A model generated the notes under the pieces. That model saw nothing but the letters and a program-made list of their open reading frames with translations. It searched no databases and was not told where the DNA came from. Made by a program: the position numbers and the translations under genes. Shown one piece after another: positions 8,969-17,524 of a DNA stretch of 64,000 nucleotides. The number at the start of each line of letters is the position of its first letter. Positions within the stretch are counted from its first letter, which is position 1. The DNA is taken from the NCBI GenBank assembly GCA_002813285.1, contig PHTZ01000001.1, positions 3,595,501 through 3,659,500 on the forward strand, written 5' to 3'. The stretch is from Flavobacteriaceae bacterium MAR_2009_75. Lineage in GTDB: Bacteria > Bacteroidota > Bacteroidia > Flavobacteriales > Flavobacteriaceae.

Positions 8969-9055
8969 ATTTCTTACTAAAGTAGGCTAAATAATTAGAT
9001 ATCGAATATCTATTTCTAAATAAAAATTTTTTTCTAAAAAAGATTAGTAAGAAAT
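8969..9055. repeat. nested inverted repeats upstream of the histidine kinase
   Basis: Outer arms ATTTCTTACTAA (8969-8980) and TTAGTAAGAAAT (9044-9055) are perfect 12-bp inverted repeats. Between them lies TAGATAT-CGA-ATATCTA (8996-9012). The 240-bp gap separates the coaD stop from the kinase start on the minus strand, so it could be a terminator-like structure, an operator or both. Confidence 0.5.
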
Positions 9056-9079
9056 TTGGTGAGACAGTGAAAATTTCAG

Positions 9080-9535
9080 TCAGGGTATGCGCACGGTATC
9101 GGGAACAAGACCTGTGTAATCGCCGTTATTTCTAATTACATCTCTAACAATTGAAGAGCTAATGTAAGATTTTCCTGATGAGGTGAGGAGAAAAACAGTT
9201 TCTATTTCAGAAAGTTTTCGATTGGTATGTGCAATTGCTTTTTCAAATTCAAAATCACCTGGATTTCTGAGTCCTCTTAATATAAAATTAGCTCCAATCT
9301 TCTTACAAAAATCTACCGTTAGACCTTCATAAGTACGAACCTGAATCTTAGATTCTTGAACAAAGGCTTTGCTTATGAACTCCATTCGTTGCTCTAAGGT
9401 GAACATATAATTTTTCTCTGAATTAACCCCAATTGAAATAACAATCTCGTCAAAAAGTGTGATTCCTCGCATTATTATATCATAATGCCCGAGGGTCAAA
9501 GGGTCAAAAGAACCTGGAAAAATGGCGCGCTTCAT
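9080..9535 (-). CDS. coaD: pantetheine-phosphate adenylyltransferase
   Basis: Transfers AMP from ATP to 4'-phosphopantetheine, the penultimate step of coenzyme A synthesis. The 151-residue protein has the nucleotidyltransferase signature FPGSFDPLTLGHYD (T/HxGH) at the N-terminus, the RGLRNPGDFEFE segment in the middle and the ISSSIVRDV motif (ISSTxxR) near residue 130. Length and start agree with the family. It lies 80 bp downstream of ddl on the same strand, a neighbourhood seen in other flavobacteria together with the PASTA and rluD genes. Confidence 0.96.
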   Translation of the reverse strand: MKRAIFPGSFDPLTLGHYDIIMRGITLFDEIVISIGVNSEKNYMFTLEQRMEFISKAFVQESKIQVRTYEGLTVDFCKKIGANFILRGLRNPGDFEFEKAIAHTNRKLSEIETVFLLTSSGKSYISSSIVRDVIRNNGDYTGLVPDTVRIP

Positions 9536-9615
9536 ACTGGTTTAGTTCTGAGTAAAGTCAGGAATTAGTAAAACATCTATTTAGAAAGACAATTCCCATA
9601 TCAATCTTTATAAAG

Positions 9616-10599
9616 TTACTTATTTTTTAATAGAGCCTCTTCAATGGCACTTTCAAAAAGTTCTGACATTGATATACCGGCAATTTGCGCTTGCTGTGGT
9701 AGTATACTCTCATTAGTCAAACCTGGTGTGGTGTTCATTTCTAGCATGTAAGGTTCATCGCCGATAAATATGAACTCACTGCGTGAATACCCTTTCATCT
9801 TTAGAACTTCGTAAGCACGTTTGGCCGTTTCAACGACATTTTTTTCTTGGTTGGGTGATAGTCTTGCAGGGGTTATTTCTTGAGACTTACCTTGATATTT
9901 CGCTTCATAGTCAAAAAAATCATTCTCGCTAACAATCTCGGTAATAGGTAATATTTTCGTTTTTCCCTTATAGGTGATTACACCTACCGAAACTTCGATA
10001 CCATCTAAAAAAGACTCAATAATTACTTCGTCATCTTCTTTATAAGCCTTTTCAATGGCAGGTTTTAAATCATTCTTTTTATAAACCTTTGAAATTCCGA
10101 AACTGCTACCGGCCTTATTGGCTTTCACGAAGCAGGGTAAACCTACTTTAGCAGTAATTTCTTCAGCATTAATTTGATCCCCTTGATTTATATAGTACGA
10201 TGTTGCCGATTTGATGCCATAGGGTTTAAGGGTACTCAAAAAATCACGTTTGTTAAAGGTTAGGGCTGATTGATAATAATCACATGAGGTTTGGGGTATA
10301 CCCAACAGTTCAAAATAAGCCTGCATTAATCCGTCTTCGCCAGGTGTGCCATGAATTGCATTGAACACGCAATCAAAAACTATGGTCTCGTTATTTATTT
10401 TAATCGAAAAATCACCTTTGTTTACAGGGTGTTCTTGATTAACATCATCTACATAAACCCACTTTTCTTTTAAAATATGTATGCGGTAGGTATTAAACCT
10501 TTCTTTGCTCAAAGAGTTGTGCACCACATTGCCACTTTTCAATGATATTTCTACTTCGCTTGAATAGCCACCCATGATAATGGCGATATTTTTCTTCAT
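9616..10599 (-). CDS. ddl: D-alanine--D-alanine ligase
   Basis: ATP-grasp enzyme that makes D-Ala-D-Ala for peptidoglycan precursors. The 327 residues start MKKNIAIIMGGYSSEVEISL with the family GGxSxExExS glycine-rich loop. Further marks are FNAIHGTPGEDGLMQAYFE, the PCFVKANKAGSSFGISKV ATP-binding strand with lysine and serine contacts, EVSVGVITY, and the metal-binding C-terminal EMNTTPGLTNESILPQQA. It is divergent from the PASTA gene (208 bp between starts). Both neighbours point to cell-wall work at this locus. Confidence 0.96.
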   Translation of the reverse strand: MKKNIAIIMGGYSSEVEISLKSGNVVHNSLSKERFNTYRIHILKEKWVYVDDVNQEHPVNKGDFSIKINNETIVFDCVFNAIHGTPGEDGLMQAYFELLGIPQTSCDYYQSALTFNKRDFLSTLKPYGIKSATSYYINQGDQINAEEITAKVGLPCFVKANKAGSSFGISKVYKKNDLKPAIEKAYKEDDEVIIESFLDGIEVSVGVITYKGKTKILPITEIVSENDFFDYEAKYQGKSQEITPARLSPNQEKNVVETAKRAYEVLKMKGYSRSEFIFIGDEPYMLEMNTTPGLTNESILPQQAQIAGISMSELFESAIEEALLKNK

Positions 10600-10780
10600 G
10601 ATTTAATTTTGATTTTGGTAGTCTGATTCAAAGAAAAGAAAAAGTACTAGACTTTTTTGCCTAGGAACATTAAAAACTGAATTTAAGAATCTTTTCTTTT
10701 GAACTGAATGCAATTCAAGTTTGAAGTTTGTCCAAAATTTTAAGTTGGCATAAAACAAAACAATAAACCACATCATTACT

Positions 10781-10788
10781 TATCTTTG
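10781..10788 (+). promoter_or_regulatory. -7 element for PASTA-rluD unit
   Basis: TATCTTTG matches TAnnTTTG exactly, 19 bp before the ATG at 10808. The nearest upstream TTG (10745-10747) is too far for the usual spacing, so only the -7 box is supported. Confidence 0.45.
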
Positions 10789-10807
10789 CTTCGTCTAAAC
10801 TTGCGAT

Positions 10808-11395
10808 ATGCGTAATTTTTTCAATTTTTTAAGAAGTAAGGTTTTTCTAATTCAGTTAGGCTTGGCCATTCTAGTTTCGATAATTCTGATTTTTTTGACT
10901 CTTCGGTGGTTAGATGGTACGACCAATCATGGCGAATTTGTTGAGGTGCCCGATTTTGGTAAAATGTCGGTTCCAGAAATGAGACAGTCTGTCGAAGAAG
11001 CAGGCCTGAGGTATGAGGTTTTAGACTCTGCGAACTATAATCCTGATTATCCTAGGTTTTCAATAATCGAACAAAATCCACCGGCAGGCAATAAAGTAAA
11101 GGAGAACCGGAAGATTTACTTTACTGTTAATCCATCCGGTTATAAAAAAGTTACGGTTCCGAAAATAATTCAAGTTACCCAGCGAAACGCCGCTTCTATG
11201 CTTCGTGCAGTTGGCCTTGACGTGCAAAGGGTTACCTATATCGATGAATTGGGTAAAGACATGGTTTACCAAATTAAATACAAGGGTAAATATGTGAAAC
11301 CTGGAGATAAATTACCTAAAACTTCAAAAATTGAATTGGTTTGCGGTAATGGCCAAATAACCGACCGTGCAAGGGTACAAGCAGATTCCGAATAG
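10808..11395 (+). CDS. membrane-anchored PASTA domain protein
   Basis: A 195-residue protein with a single N-terminal membrane anchor (about 13-34) and two PASTA domains. The first begins VEVPDFGKMSVPEMRQSVEEAGL and the second VTVPKIIQVTQRNAASMLRAVGL (both shown elsewhere only in part). PASTA domains bind peptidoglycan stem peptides or beta-lactams in penicillin-binding proteins and PknB kinases, but here no kinase or transpeptidase is attached. Expected location is periplasmic, facing the cell wall. It is 3 bp upstream of the rluD-like gene and co-transcribed with it, and is divergent from ddl, which supports a cell-wall role by context only. Confidence 0.88.
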   Translation: MRNFFNFLRSKVFLIQLGLAILVSIILIFLTLRWLDGTTNHGEFVEVPDFGKMSVPEMRQSVEEAGLRYEVLDSANYNPDYPRFSIIEQNPPAGNKVKENRKIYFTVNPSGYKKVTVPKIIQVTQRNAASMLRAVGLDVQRVTYIDELGKDMVYQIKYKGKYVKPGDKLPKTSKIELVCGNGQITDRARVQADSE

Positions 11396-11398
11396 TTT

Positions 11399-12424
11399 AT
11401 GCAATCACAAGAGAATGCCGAATTGGGCGATGACGAGCTTTTTGAGCACCATAGTTTTATGGCTTCAAAAGGGCAAGAACCATTGCGTGTAGATAAGTTT
11501 TTGATGAATTTTATCGAGTACGCTACACGTAACAAAATTCAGCAAGCGGCTAAAAATGGGCATATTTGGGTGAACGGCAACATTGTTAAGCAGAACTTTA
11601 AGGTTAAGCCTGATGATGAGGTGAAGGTGATGTTCGAACACCCGCCTCATGAGTTTCTCTTGGTTCCGGAAGATATACCCTTAGATATCGTTTACGAAGA
11701 TGATGTTTTATTGGTGGTGAACAAACCAGCGGGTATGGTGGTACATCCCGGTCACGGTAATTATTCAGGTACCCTCATCAATGCGCTTCTTCACCATATA
11801 AAAGACCTGCCTGTAAATAGTAATGAGCGACCAGGCTTGGTTCATAGAATAGATAAGGACACTTCAGGACTTTTGGTAGTCGCGAAGACTGAAGCGGCAA
11901 TGACCCATTTGGCCAAACAATTTTTCGATAAGACATCAGAGCGGGAGTATATTGCTCTTGTTTGGGGTAATGTACAAGATGAGTCAGGAACGGTTGAAGG
12001 TAATATTGCCAGAAACCCAAAGAATAGGTTGCAGATGCAGGTTTTTCCCGAAGGGGATGAAGGCAAAGACGCCGTAACCCATTACAAGGTTTTAGAGCGT
12101 TTGGGCTATGTGACCATGTTATCATGTAAACTGGAAACTGGCCGTACCCATCAGATTCGCGTGCATATGAAATATATTGGTCATACGCTGTTCAATGATG
12201 AACGATACGGAGGAAACAAAATTTTGAAAGGAACTACTTTTACCAAGTACAAACAATTCGTTGATAATGCATTCAAAATATTGCCACGTCAAGCTTTACA
12301 CGCAAAAACATTAGGTTTTGTTCACCCCGTAACGGGGGAAATGATGCGCTTCGATACTGACATTCCTCAAGATATGGCCGATTGCATCGATAAGTGGAGG
12401 CACTACTCCAAACATAGTCAATAG
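11399..12424 (+). CDS. rluD: RluD-family 23S rRNA pseudouridine synthase
   Basis: Isomerises specific uridines of 23S rRNA. The 341 residues include an N-terminal S4 RNA-binding domain (RVDKFLMNFIEYATRNKIQQ, about 30-90) and the RluA/RluD catalytic domain. The catalytic aspartate lies in GLVHRIDKDTSGLLVV (HRxDxxTSG). CKLETGRTHQIRVH and QALHAKTLGFVHPVTGE are also typical. Length fits RluD better than RluA or RluC, but the exact target uridines cannot be read from sequence. It follows the PASTA gene by 3 bp. Confidence 0.93.
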   Translation: MQSQENAELGDDELFEHHSFMASKGQEPLRVDKFLMNFIEYATRNKIQQAAKNGHIWVNGNIVKQNFKVKPDDEVKVMFEHPPHEFLLVPEDIPLDIVYEDDVLLVVNKPAGMVVHPGHGNYSGTLINALLHHIKDLPVNSNERPGLVHRIDKDTSGLLVVAKTEAAMTHLAKQFFDKTSEREYIALVWGNVQDESGTVEGNIARNPKNRLQMQVFPEGDEGKDAVTHYKVLERLGYVTMLSCKLETGRTHQIRVHMKYIGHTLFNDERYGGNKILKGTTFTKYKQFVDNAFKILPRQALHAKTLGFVHPVTGEMMRFDTDIPQDMADCIDKWRHYSKHSQ

Positions 12425-12530
12425 TTTTATAAATTACGCTGATAGGTATATCGATAAGACCTTGAGTATCGCGTAGGTTATCTATATAATCATGTGTAAT
12501 TTTACCGTGATTGTGATAAAACCCGATTTA

Positions 12531-13292
12531 ATGAAAATAGTTGTTTCTCCAGCGAAATCCCTTGATTTTGAAACTGAATATCCAAATGTTGAAGTTACCC
12601 AGCCGGTCTTTCTAGGCGAAGCTGAAAAACTCAATAAGGTTTTAGCTAAGAAAAAGCCAAAAGCCTTAAAAGACTTGATGAGCATTTCAGATAACCTGGC
12701 GCAGTTAAATTGGGAACGAAATCAAAACTTTGAAGTACCATTTACAAAAGAAAATTCTCGCCCAGCTGTATTTACATTTAGCGGTGATGTTTACCAAGGC
12801 CTTGACGCATTTACCATTGAATCAGGCAAAATAGAAAAGCTTCAAAATACCTTGAGAATATTATCGGGTCTATATGGTGTTCTAAAACCATTGGACCTTA
12901 TGCAAGCGTATCGCCTTGAAATGGGTACGAAATTAAAGGTGGGTAGAAAGAATAATTTATATGAGTTTTGGAAAAAAATGGTGACCGATTCGTTAAATGC
13001 TGAATTGAAAGATGATGAGCTTTTCATAAACTTGGCTAGTAACGAGTACTTTAATGCTGTGGATAAAAAAGCACTTAAAACACCAATCGTTGCACCGATT
13101 TTTAAAGATTGGAAAAATGATAAACTAAAAATCATCAGTTTCTTCGCCAAAAAAGCAAGGGGTTCAATGGTGCGTTACATCATTGAAACCGATGCCAGCT
13201 CTTTAGATGATATTAAAGGCTTTGATTATGATGGATATCGATTTAGTGAGGAGTATACCCTAAATGAGAACGAACCCGTGTTCGTTCGTTAA
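12531..13292 (+). CDS. yaaA: peroxide stress protein YaaA (DUF328)
   Basis: YaaA lowers free intracellular iron during hydrogen peroxide stress in E. coli. The 253-residue protein starts [15 protein letters not shown], the family N-terminus; a reading frame continuing 13 codons upstream looks spurious. Further family segments are [34 protein letters not shown], and [11 protein letters not shown] near the C-terminus. It stops at 13292, and the bTHX gene stop on the other strand begins at 13293, so the two genes meet end to end with no spacer. Confidence 0.94.
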   Translation: MKIVVSPAKSLDFETEYPNVEVTQPVFLGEAEKLNKVLAKKKPKALKDLMSISDNLAQLNWERNQNFEVPFTKENSRPAVFTFSGDVYQGLDAFTIESGKIEKLQNTLRILSGLYGVLKPLDLMQAYRLEMGTKLKVGRKNNLYEFWKKMVTDSLNAELKDDELFINLASNEYFNAVDKKALKTPIVAPIFKDWKNDKLKIISFFAKKARGSMVRYIIETDASSLDDIKGFDYDGYRFSEEYTLNENEPVFVR

Positions 13293-13421
13293 TCATTTCT
13301 TTTTACCGACATTTATTTTTTCTTCAATCGTTGGGCGCTTTTTAATTTTTCGGGGTCTTCTAGCTCCGTAAGAACGATTGGCAATTTTTCCGCGTCTTGA
13401 TTTCTTATCTCCCTTACCCAT
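13293..13421 (-). CDS. 30S ribosomal protein bTHX (Thx/PSRP-4 family)
   Basis: A 42-residue, very basic protein starting MGKGDKKSRRGKIANRSYG and continuing ARRPRKIKKRP. This matches the Thx family (MGKGDxKTxRGKxxxGSYGxxRPRK), small proteins that sit in the head of the 30S subunit. It is easy to miss because an 88-codon open frame overlaps it in another phase on the same strand. The stop codon abuts the yaaA stop. Reading was done codon by codon from the ATG at 13421 to the TGA at 13293. Confidence 0.88.
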   Translation of the reverse strand: MGKGDKKSRRGKIANRSYGARRPRKIKKRPTIEEKINVGKKK

Positions 13422-13562
13422 ACTACAGTTTTTAGATTTTTGGTAAAGTATAGTACGGAGCTTAAAAAGTCAAGCGTTCGAGAATTAAACCTTAATCCAT
13501 TCGATAGCGGTATATGTGAATATAATTTGTGCGTGGCATATTCCATAGAAAATTGGATAGGG

Positions 13563-13591
13563 TTGTAGGTATATGTCAATTAGTATCTTTG
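13563..13591 (+). promoter_or_regulatory. complete promoter for the uracil-DNA glycosylase-like gene
   Basis: TTG (13563-13565), 18 bp, then TATCTTTG (13584-13591): an ideal Bacteroidota -33/-7 pair. Transcription should begin close to 13596, which supports the TTG start codon at 13617. Confidence 0.65.
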
Positions 13592-13616
13592 ACCGAATTA
13601 AAAGTTTTCGACACTA

Positions 13617-14282
13617 TTGTTTTTGCATACGCATCCATATGAACCTTTTCTGTTTCCGGAAGCTACCAAGTTAATCGTAGGTACGTTGCCGCCGCCTAGG
13701 TTTACGGCGGGTGAACTTAAACCTGATGATGTCGATTTTTGTTACGGGAGTCGCAGCGGAATGTTATGGCCAATTTTAGATAGAATTTTCGATCTGAATT
13801 TAAAATATGAAACTACTGATTTTGCTACCTCGCAACGCAAAGAGTTTTTATTGAAAAGAAAAATAGGGGTCTGCGATATTGTAGAAAGTGCCGAGCGTTT
13901 AAAAATCGATGCTTCCGATTTAGGAATGCAAAATGTTAAATTAAGAAACCTTATTGAATATTTAGAAGTGTTCGAAAGATTAGAGACAATACTCTTTATG
14001 GGAGGAAATAGTAAAAACGGGCCTGAATATTTTTTTCGGCGCTTAATAAAAACCTACGCTATAAAACTTCAACCGGTTTCTGAAACAGTACCTCGCATTT
14101 ATACATTTACGCTGCCAAGATCGAAAAGAAAAATTACAACGGTGTCGCTCACTGCCCCTTCGGGGGCGGCAAATAGAGCAGTGGGCAGCCTTAATTTATA
14201 TAAAGTTAATAAGGCGGAAAACCCTGACTATAATACCCTTGATTTTAGGGTAGAGCAATACCAGCAATTTTTTCTGGATTAG
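13617..14282 (+). CDS. uracil-DNA glycosylase family protein
   Basis: A 221-residue protein of the uracil-DNA glycosylase fold, remove-damaged-base type, but not a canonical Ung. Visible elements are the first strand and loop KLIVGTLPPPR, a central FMGGNSKNG, and the C-terminal loop TAPSGAANRA, in the positions where family members hold the catalytic and minor-groove loops. The start is unusual: the frame is closed by TAA at 13599-13601 and the only initiator is TTG at 13617, giving MFLHTHPYEPF. The upstream promoter fits that start. Substrate is uncertain (uracil, hypoxanthine or another base). Confidence 0.8.
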   Translation: MFLHTHPYEPFLFPEATKLIVGTLPPPRFTAGELKPDDVDFCYGSRSGMLWPILDRIFDLNLKYETTDFATSQRKEFLLKRKIGVCDIVESAERLKIDASDLGMQNVKLRNLIEYLEVFERLETILFMGGNSKNGPEYFFRRLIKTYAIKLQPVSETVPRIYTFTLPRSKRKITTVSLTAPSGAANRAVGSLNLYKVNKAENPDYNTLDFRVEQYQQFFLD

Positions 14283-14641
14283 AATTTTAATTTTCTTCGT
14301 TAATTTCTTATGTTATCGACCCTGAAATTTGGAGCTCAGGAGTGAAGTTTTCACAAACTAAAAAGAGCCCTGTCTTTCGACAAAGCTCTTTTACGAGAAC
14401 ACTATATGAAAATGAAAAAATTTACTTCTGAATTATTACATGATAAAAGTATCTAGCTCTCATTGATTAATGAAATTATTGTTGTGAACACTGTTGTTTT
14501 TGTAGTGTAGGTAGGTATTTTTGTTATAAGATGAATTCTCAGGTTGGCAATCATGTCAGAATGCCGATATTTATAGGGCGCAATTGGGTTTGTTGCTATA
14601 AATAAAGGTTCTAACCAATAATATATTTATTACAAAAGCTT
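14283..14641. other. 359-bp gap between UDG-like gene and ppc
   Basis: Holds a terminator at 14361-14392 and otherwise A/T-rich sequence with no convincing ORF or RNA gene. The ppc promoter presumably lies in the last 150 bp; I find no clean TAnnTTTG there. Confidence 0.5.
14361..14392 (+). terminator. terminator after UDG-like gene
   Basis: AAAAGAGC and GCTCTTTT form an 8-bp stem with an inner TGTC/GACA pairing around TTTC, ending in TTTT. Confidence 0.65.
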
Positions 14642-17191
14642 ATGCAACAGCAAGATGAAAAACTGAACGAGTTTAAAAAGTCGGTCAATAATAAATTCAA
14701 CGTATATAACAGCTTATTCTTGAACCTTCCTTATAGGAATATCGAGAATGTAGGTATACTTATACCGTTATTACTAGATCAATGTCAAAGAGGGTTGGCT
14801 TCCGGTCAAAATCCTCAGGAAATTTTAGAAGATTTTTTTCAGAATTATGTGAAAATTGAATCGGAAAAAGAACGTATCGATTTTATGTTCCGTATTATTC
14901 AATACGTAGAAAGGCAAGTTGTACTTTATGATAGTGTCGAAGATGCCGCTTTTCCGAAGCTACAGGAGTACAGAAGATCGTTGAGTATAAAAGATTATTT
15001 TGAACTCGTCGATAAGAACAAAAGCTGGGACAAGGTTTCGAAAAAACTTTCGACTTTTAGTGCTCGTATTGTCTTAACAGCTCACCCGACACAGTTTTAT
15101 ACTCCGGCTGTATTGGATATAATTGAAGACCTACGTACTTTAATTTTAGAAGATCGTATCGATGATATCGATGTGACATTACAGCAATTGGGTCTTACCT
15201 CGTTATTGAACGCTAAAAAGCCCACACCCTTAGATGAAGCGAAAAATATCATTTATATCTTGCGCCATACTTACTATGATGCGGTCGGTGAACTTTATGC
15301 TTACATAAAAGACAACATTAAAAAGGCCGATTTCGATAATCACAATATCATGAAGCTTGGGTTTTGGCCCGGTGGAGATAGAGATGGTAACCCGTACGTT
15401 ACAGCACCCATTACCAAAGATGTTGCCGATGAACTGCGTATAACATTAATGAAGTGTTATTATAACGACCTTAAGCGAATACAGAAGAAGTTAACCTTTA
15501 AAGGGGTTCAAGAGCCCATTAGAAAATTAAGGAGCAATCTTTATACGGCCATGTTCGATAGTTCTAAAACCGTAGGTTATGAAGATATATTACAACCACT
15601 ATTAGACATTAGAGAACTTCTCGTCAGTAAATACCATAGTATATATTTAAAAGAACTCGATTTCTTTTTAGATAAGGTCAAAATATTCAAAACGCACTTT
15701 GCAACTTTAGATATTCGTCAAGATCATAGCAAGCACATATTGGTGGTAGAGTCTGCTTTGAAGCAGAACAAGCTGATCAAAGAATCTATCGACGAACTCT
15801 CTCAAGACGAGCTTGTAGATTTACTGATCAATAAAGATCTTAAATTAGACCCATCGGATTATTCGGAGGATATTGTTATAGATACCATCAACAATATCTC
15901 TCAACTTAAGGCAATTCAGTCTACCAATGGTGAAGAAGGCTGCAACCGCTATATTATAAGTAACTCAGAAGATATTTTCTCAGTTCTTTTTGTTTACGGA
16001 TTGTTCAGATGGTGCGGTTGGAACGATAAAGACATCACTTTTGATATCATTCCACTTTTCGAGACCATGAAAGGTATGGATGGTGCCGAAGAAACCATGG
16101 AAACCCTTTTTGATTTACCTGCCTATAGAGAGCATTTAGAAAAGAGAAACAATAATCAGACTATAATGTTGGGCTTCTCAGATGGCACAAAAGATGGTGG
16201 CTATTTAAAGGCGAACTGGGCAATTCTCAAAACCAAGGAAACCTTGTCGAAAGTTTGTGATAAAAATGGTATCAAAGCGATATTCTTCGATGGCCGAGGC
16301 GGACCACCGGCACGTGGTGGCGGAAAAACACACAGGTTCTATGCAGCGCAGACAAAGGGTGTGGCCAACAACGAGATTCAATTGACCATTCAAGGGCAGA
16401 CCATAACCAGTACTTATGGCACCAAAGAGCATTTTATTCACAACAGTGAGCAGTTATTGACTGCTGGTCTTAGCAACAACCTTTTTGGCAAAGAGAATGT
16501 AATCTCTGCGAAACAGCGAAAATTGATAGAAGAGCTTTCAGAATTGAGTTTTGAAAAATATGACGCACTCAAGAACCACGAAATGTTCATTCCGTATCTA
16601 GAGAATAGAAGTACCTTAAAATATTACCAAAAAGCGAATATCGGTAGTAGACCAGGTAAACGTGGTAATAAGAAACAATTAGAACTAAGCGATTTAAGAG
16701 CAATTTCTTTTGTAGGTTCATGGAGTCAGTTGAAACAGAATGTTCCGGGTTATTTCGGACTCGGTACCGCTATTCAGACGTTGAAAGATGACGGTAGATT
16801 GTCTGAAATCAAAAAGCTGTATAAAGAGGTGCCTTTCTTTAAAGCTTTGATGTTGAACAGTATGATGTCTCTTTCAAAATGTTATTTTGAATTGACCAGT
16901 TATATGAAAGAGGATAAAAAGTATGGTGCTTTCTGGAATATTCTTCATGAGGAATTTTTACTGTCTAAAAAGATGTTGTTGACGATTTCCGGAAGTAAGG
17001 TTCTAATGGAAAACGAAGCAGTATCTAGAGAGTCGATTCGCATACGTGAGAACATTGTGTTGCCGCTATTGGTAATCCAGCAGTTTGCCTTACAGAAAAT
17101 AGGTCAAGATTCTTCCTATTTAGACGAATATGAGAAGATTGTAACGCGTTCCCTTTACGGAAACATTAATGCCAGCAGAAACTCGGCATAA
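14642..17191 (+). CDS. ppc: phosphoenolpyruvate carboxylase
   Basis: Carboxylates phosphoenolpyruvate with bicarbonate to oxaloacetate, replenishing the TCA cycle. The 849-residue protein carries the first catalytic signature VLTAHPTQ (H148), GFWPGGDRDGNPYV, GFSDGTKDGGYL, the glycine-rich FFDGRGGPPARGGGKTHR loop and SRPGKRG. It is slightly shorter than the usual 880-960 residues and ends NASRNSA where many homologues end RNTG. It is monocistronic: a terminator lies before it and a bidirectional terminator after it, shared with the trp operon running toward it. Confidence 0.95.
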   Translation: MQQQDEKLNEFKKSVNNKFNVYNSLFLNLPYRNIENVGILIPLLLDQCQRGLASGQNPQEILEDFFQNYVKIESEKERIDFMFRIIQYVERQVVLYDSVEDAAFPKLQEYRRSLSIKDYFELVDKNKSWDKVSKKLSTFSARIVLTAHPTQFYTPAVLDIIEDLRTLILEDRIDDIDVTLQQLGLTSLLNAKKPTPLDEAKNIIYILRHTYYDAVGELYAYIKDNIKKADFDNHNIMKLGFWPGGDRDGNPYVTAPITKDVADELRITLMKCYYNDLKRIQKKLTFKGVQEPIRKLRSNLYTAMFDSSKTVGYEDILQPLLDIRELLVSKYHSIYLKELDFFLDKVKIFKTHFATLDIRQDHSKHILVVESALKQNKLIKESIDELSQDELVDLLINKDLKLDPSDYSEDIVIDTINNISQLKAIQSTNGEEGCNRYIISNSEDIFSVLFVYGLFRWCGWNDKDITFDIIPLFETMKGMDGAEETMETLFDLPAYREHLEKRNNNQTIMLGFSDGTKDGGYLKANWAILKTKETLSKVCDKNGIKAIFFDGRGGPPARGGGKTHRFYAAQTKGVANNEIQLTIQGQTITSTYGTKEHFIHNSEQLLTAGLSNNLFGKENVISAKQRKLIEELSELSFEKYDALKNHEMFIPYLENRSTLKYYQKANIGSRPGKRGNKKQLELSDLRAISFVGSWSQLKQNVPGYFGLGTAIQTLKDDGRLSEIKKLYKEVPFFKALMLNSMMSLSKCYFELTSYMKEDKKYGAFWNILHEEFLLSKKMLLTISGSKVLMENEAVSRESIRIRENIVLPLLVIQQFALQKIGQDSSYLDEYEKIVTRSLYGNINASRNSA

Positions 17192-17213
17192 TTAATACTA
17201 TCCGAAGAAAATC

Positions 17214-17249
17214 AAAAACCCCGAAATCAATTTGATTTCGGGGTTTTTT
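17214..17249. terminator. bidirectional terminator between ppc and the trp operon tail
   Basis: CCCCGAAATCAA and TTGATTTCGGGG form a 12-bp stem flanked by AAAAA on one side and TTTTTT on the other, so it should work for both the plus-strand ppc and the minus-strand trp transcript. Confidence 0.85.
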
Positions 17250-17278
17250 AGATTTGGTTACTTTAGATTTATATCAAA

Positions 17279-17419
17279 CTACTTTTTATTCTGTTGATTT
17301 TTAATAGTTCTTTCGTCAATGTCGAATTTATTATGATCAACGTTGGTATTAGCTGTAGGATTCGTAGGATTACTTTGTTCCGTCTTCCTTCTCAATTTTT
17401 TATCTTTTATAATTCCCAT
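17279..17419 (-). CDS. small hypothetical basic protein, 46 aa
   Basis: An ATG at 17419 opens a 46-residue frame, MGIIKDKKLRRKTEQSNPTN followed by an Asn/Thr-rich, highly polar stretch and ending NQQNKK. It is very basic with no membrane segment. An AGAAGGA sequence precedes the ATG by a few bases. It sits 105 bp after the DinB gene and just before the bidirectional terminator, so it could be the last gene of the trp transcript. I do not recognise it; composition is gene-like but a chance ORF is possible. Confidence 0.45.
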   Translation of the reverse strand: MGIIKDKKLRRKTEQSNPTNPTANTNVDHNKFDIDERTIKNQQNKK

Positions 17420-17524
17420 ATCCTTCTGTTTTAAATGTGAATACTGAATATAATGAATAGCACTTAAAAACTGCGTTAAAGGCTTGGTAAGTCTTTGTTA
17501 GAGAGTGTTAAAGGGTATGGTCAC

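Noticed and set aside
13313-13579. 88-codon minus-strand frame overlapping the bTHX gene
   Set aside because: Out of phase with the conserved 42-residue ribosomal protein and without family features; it is a shadow.
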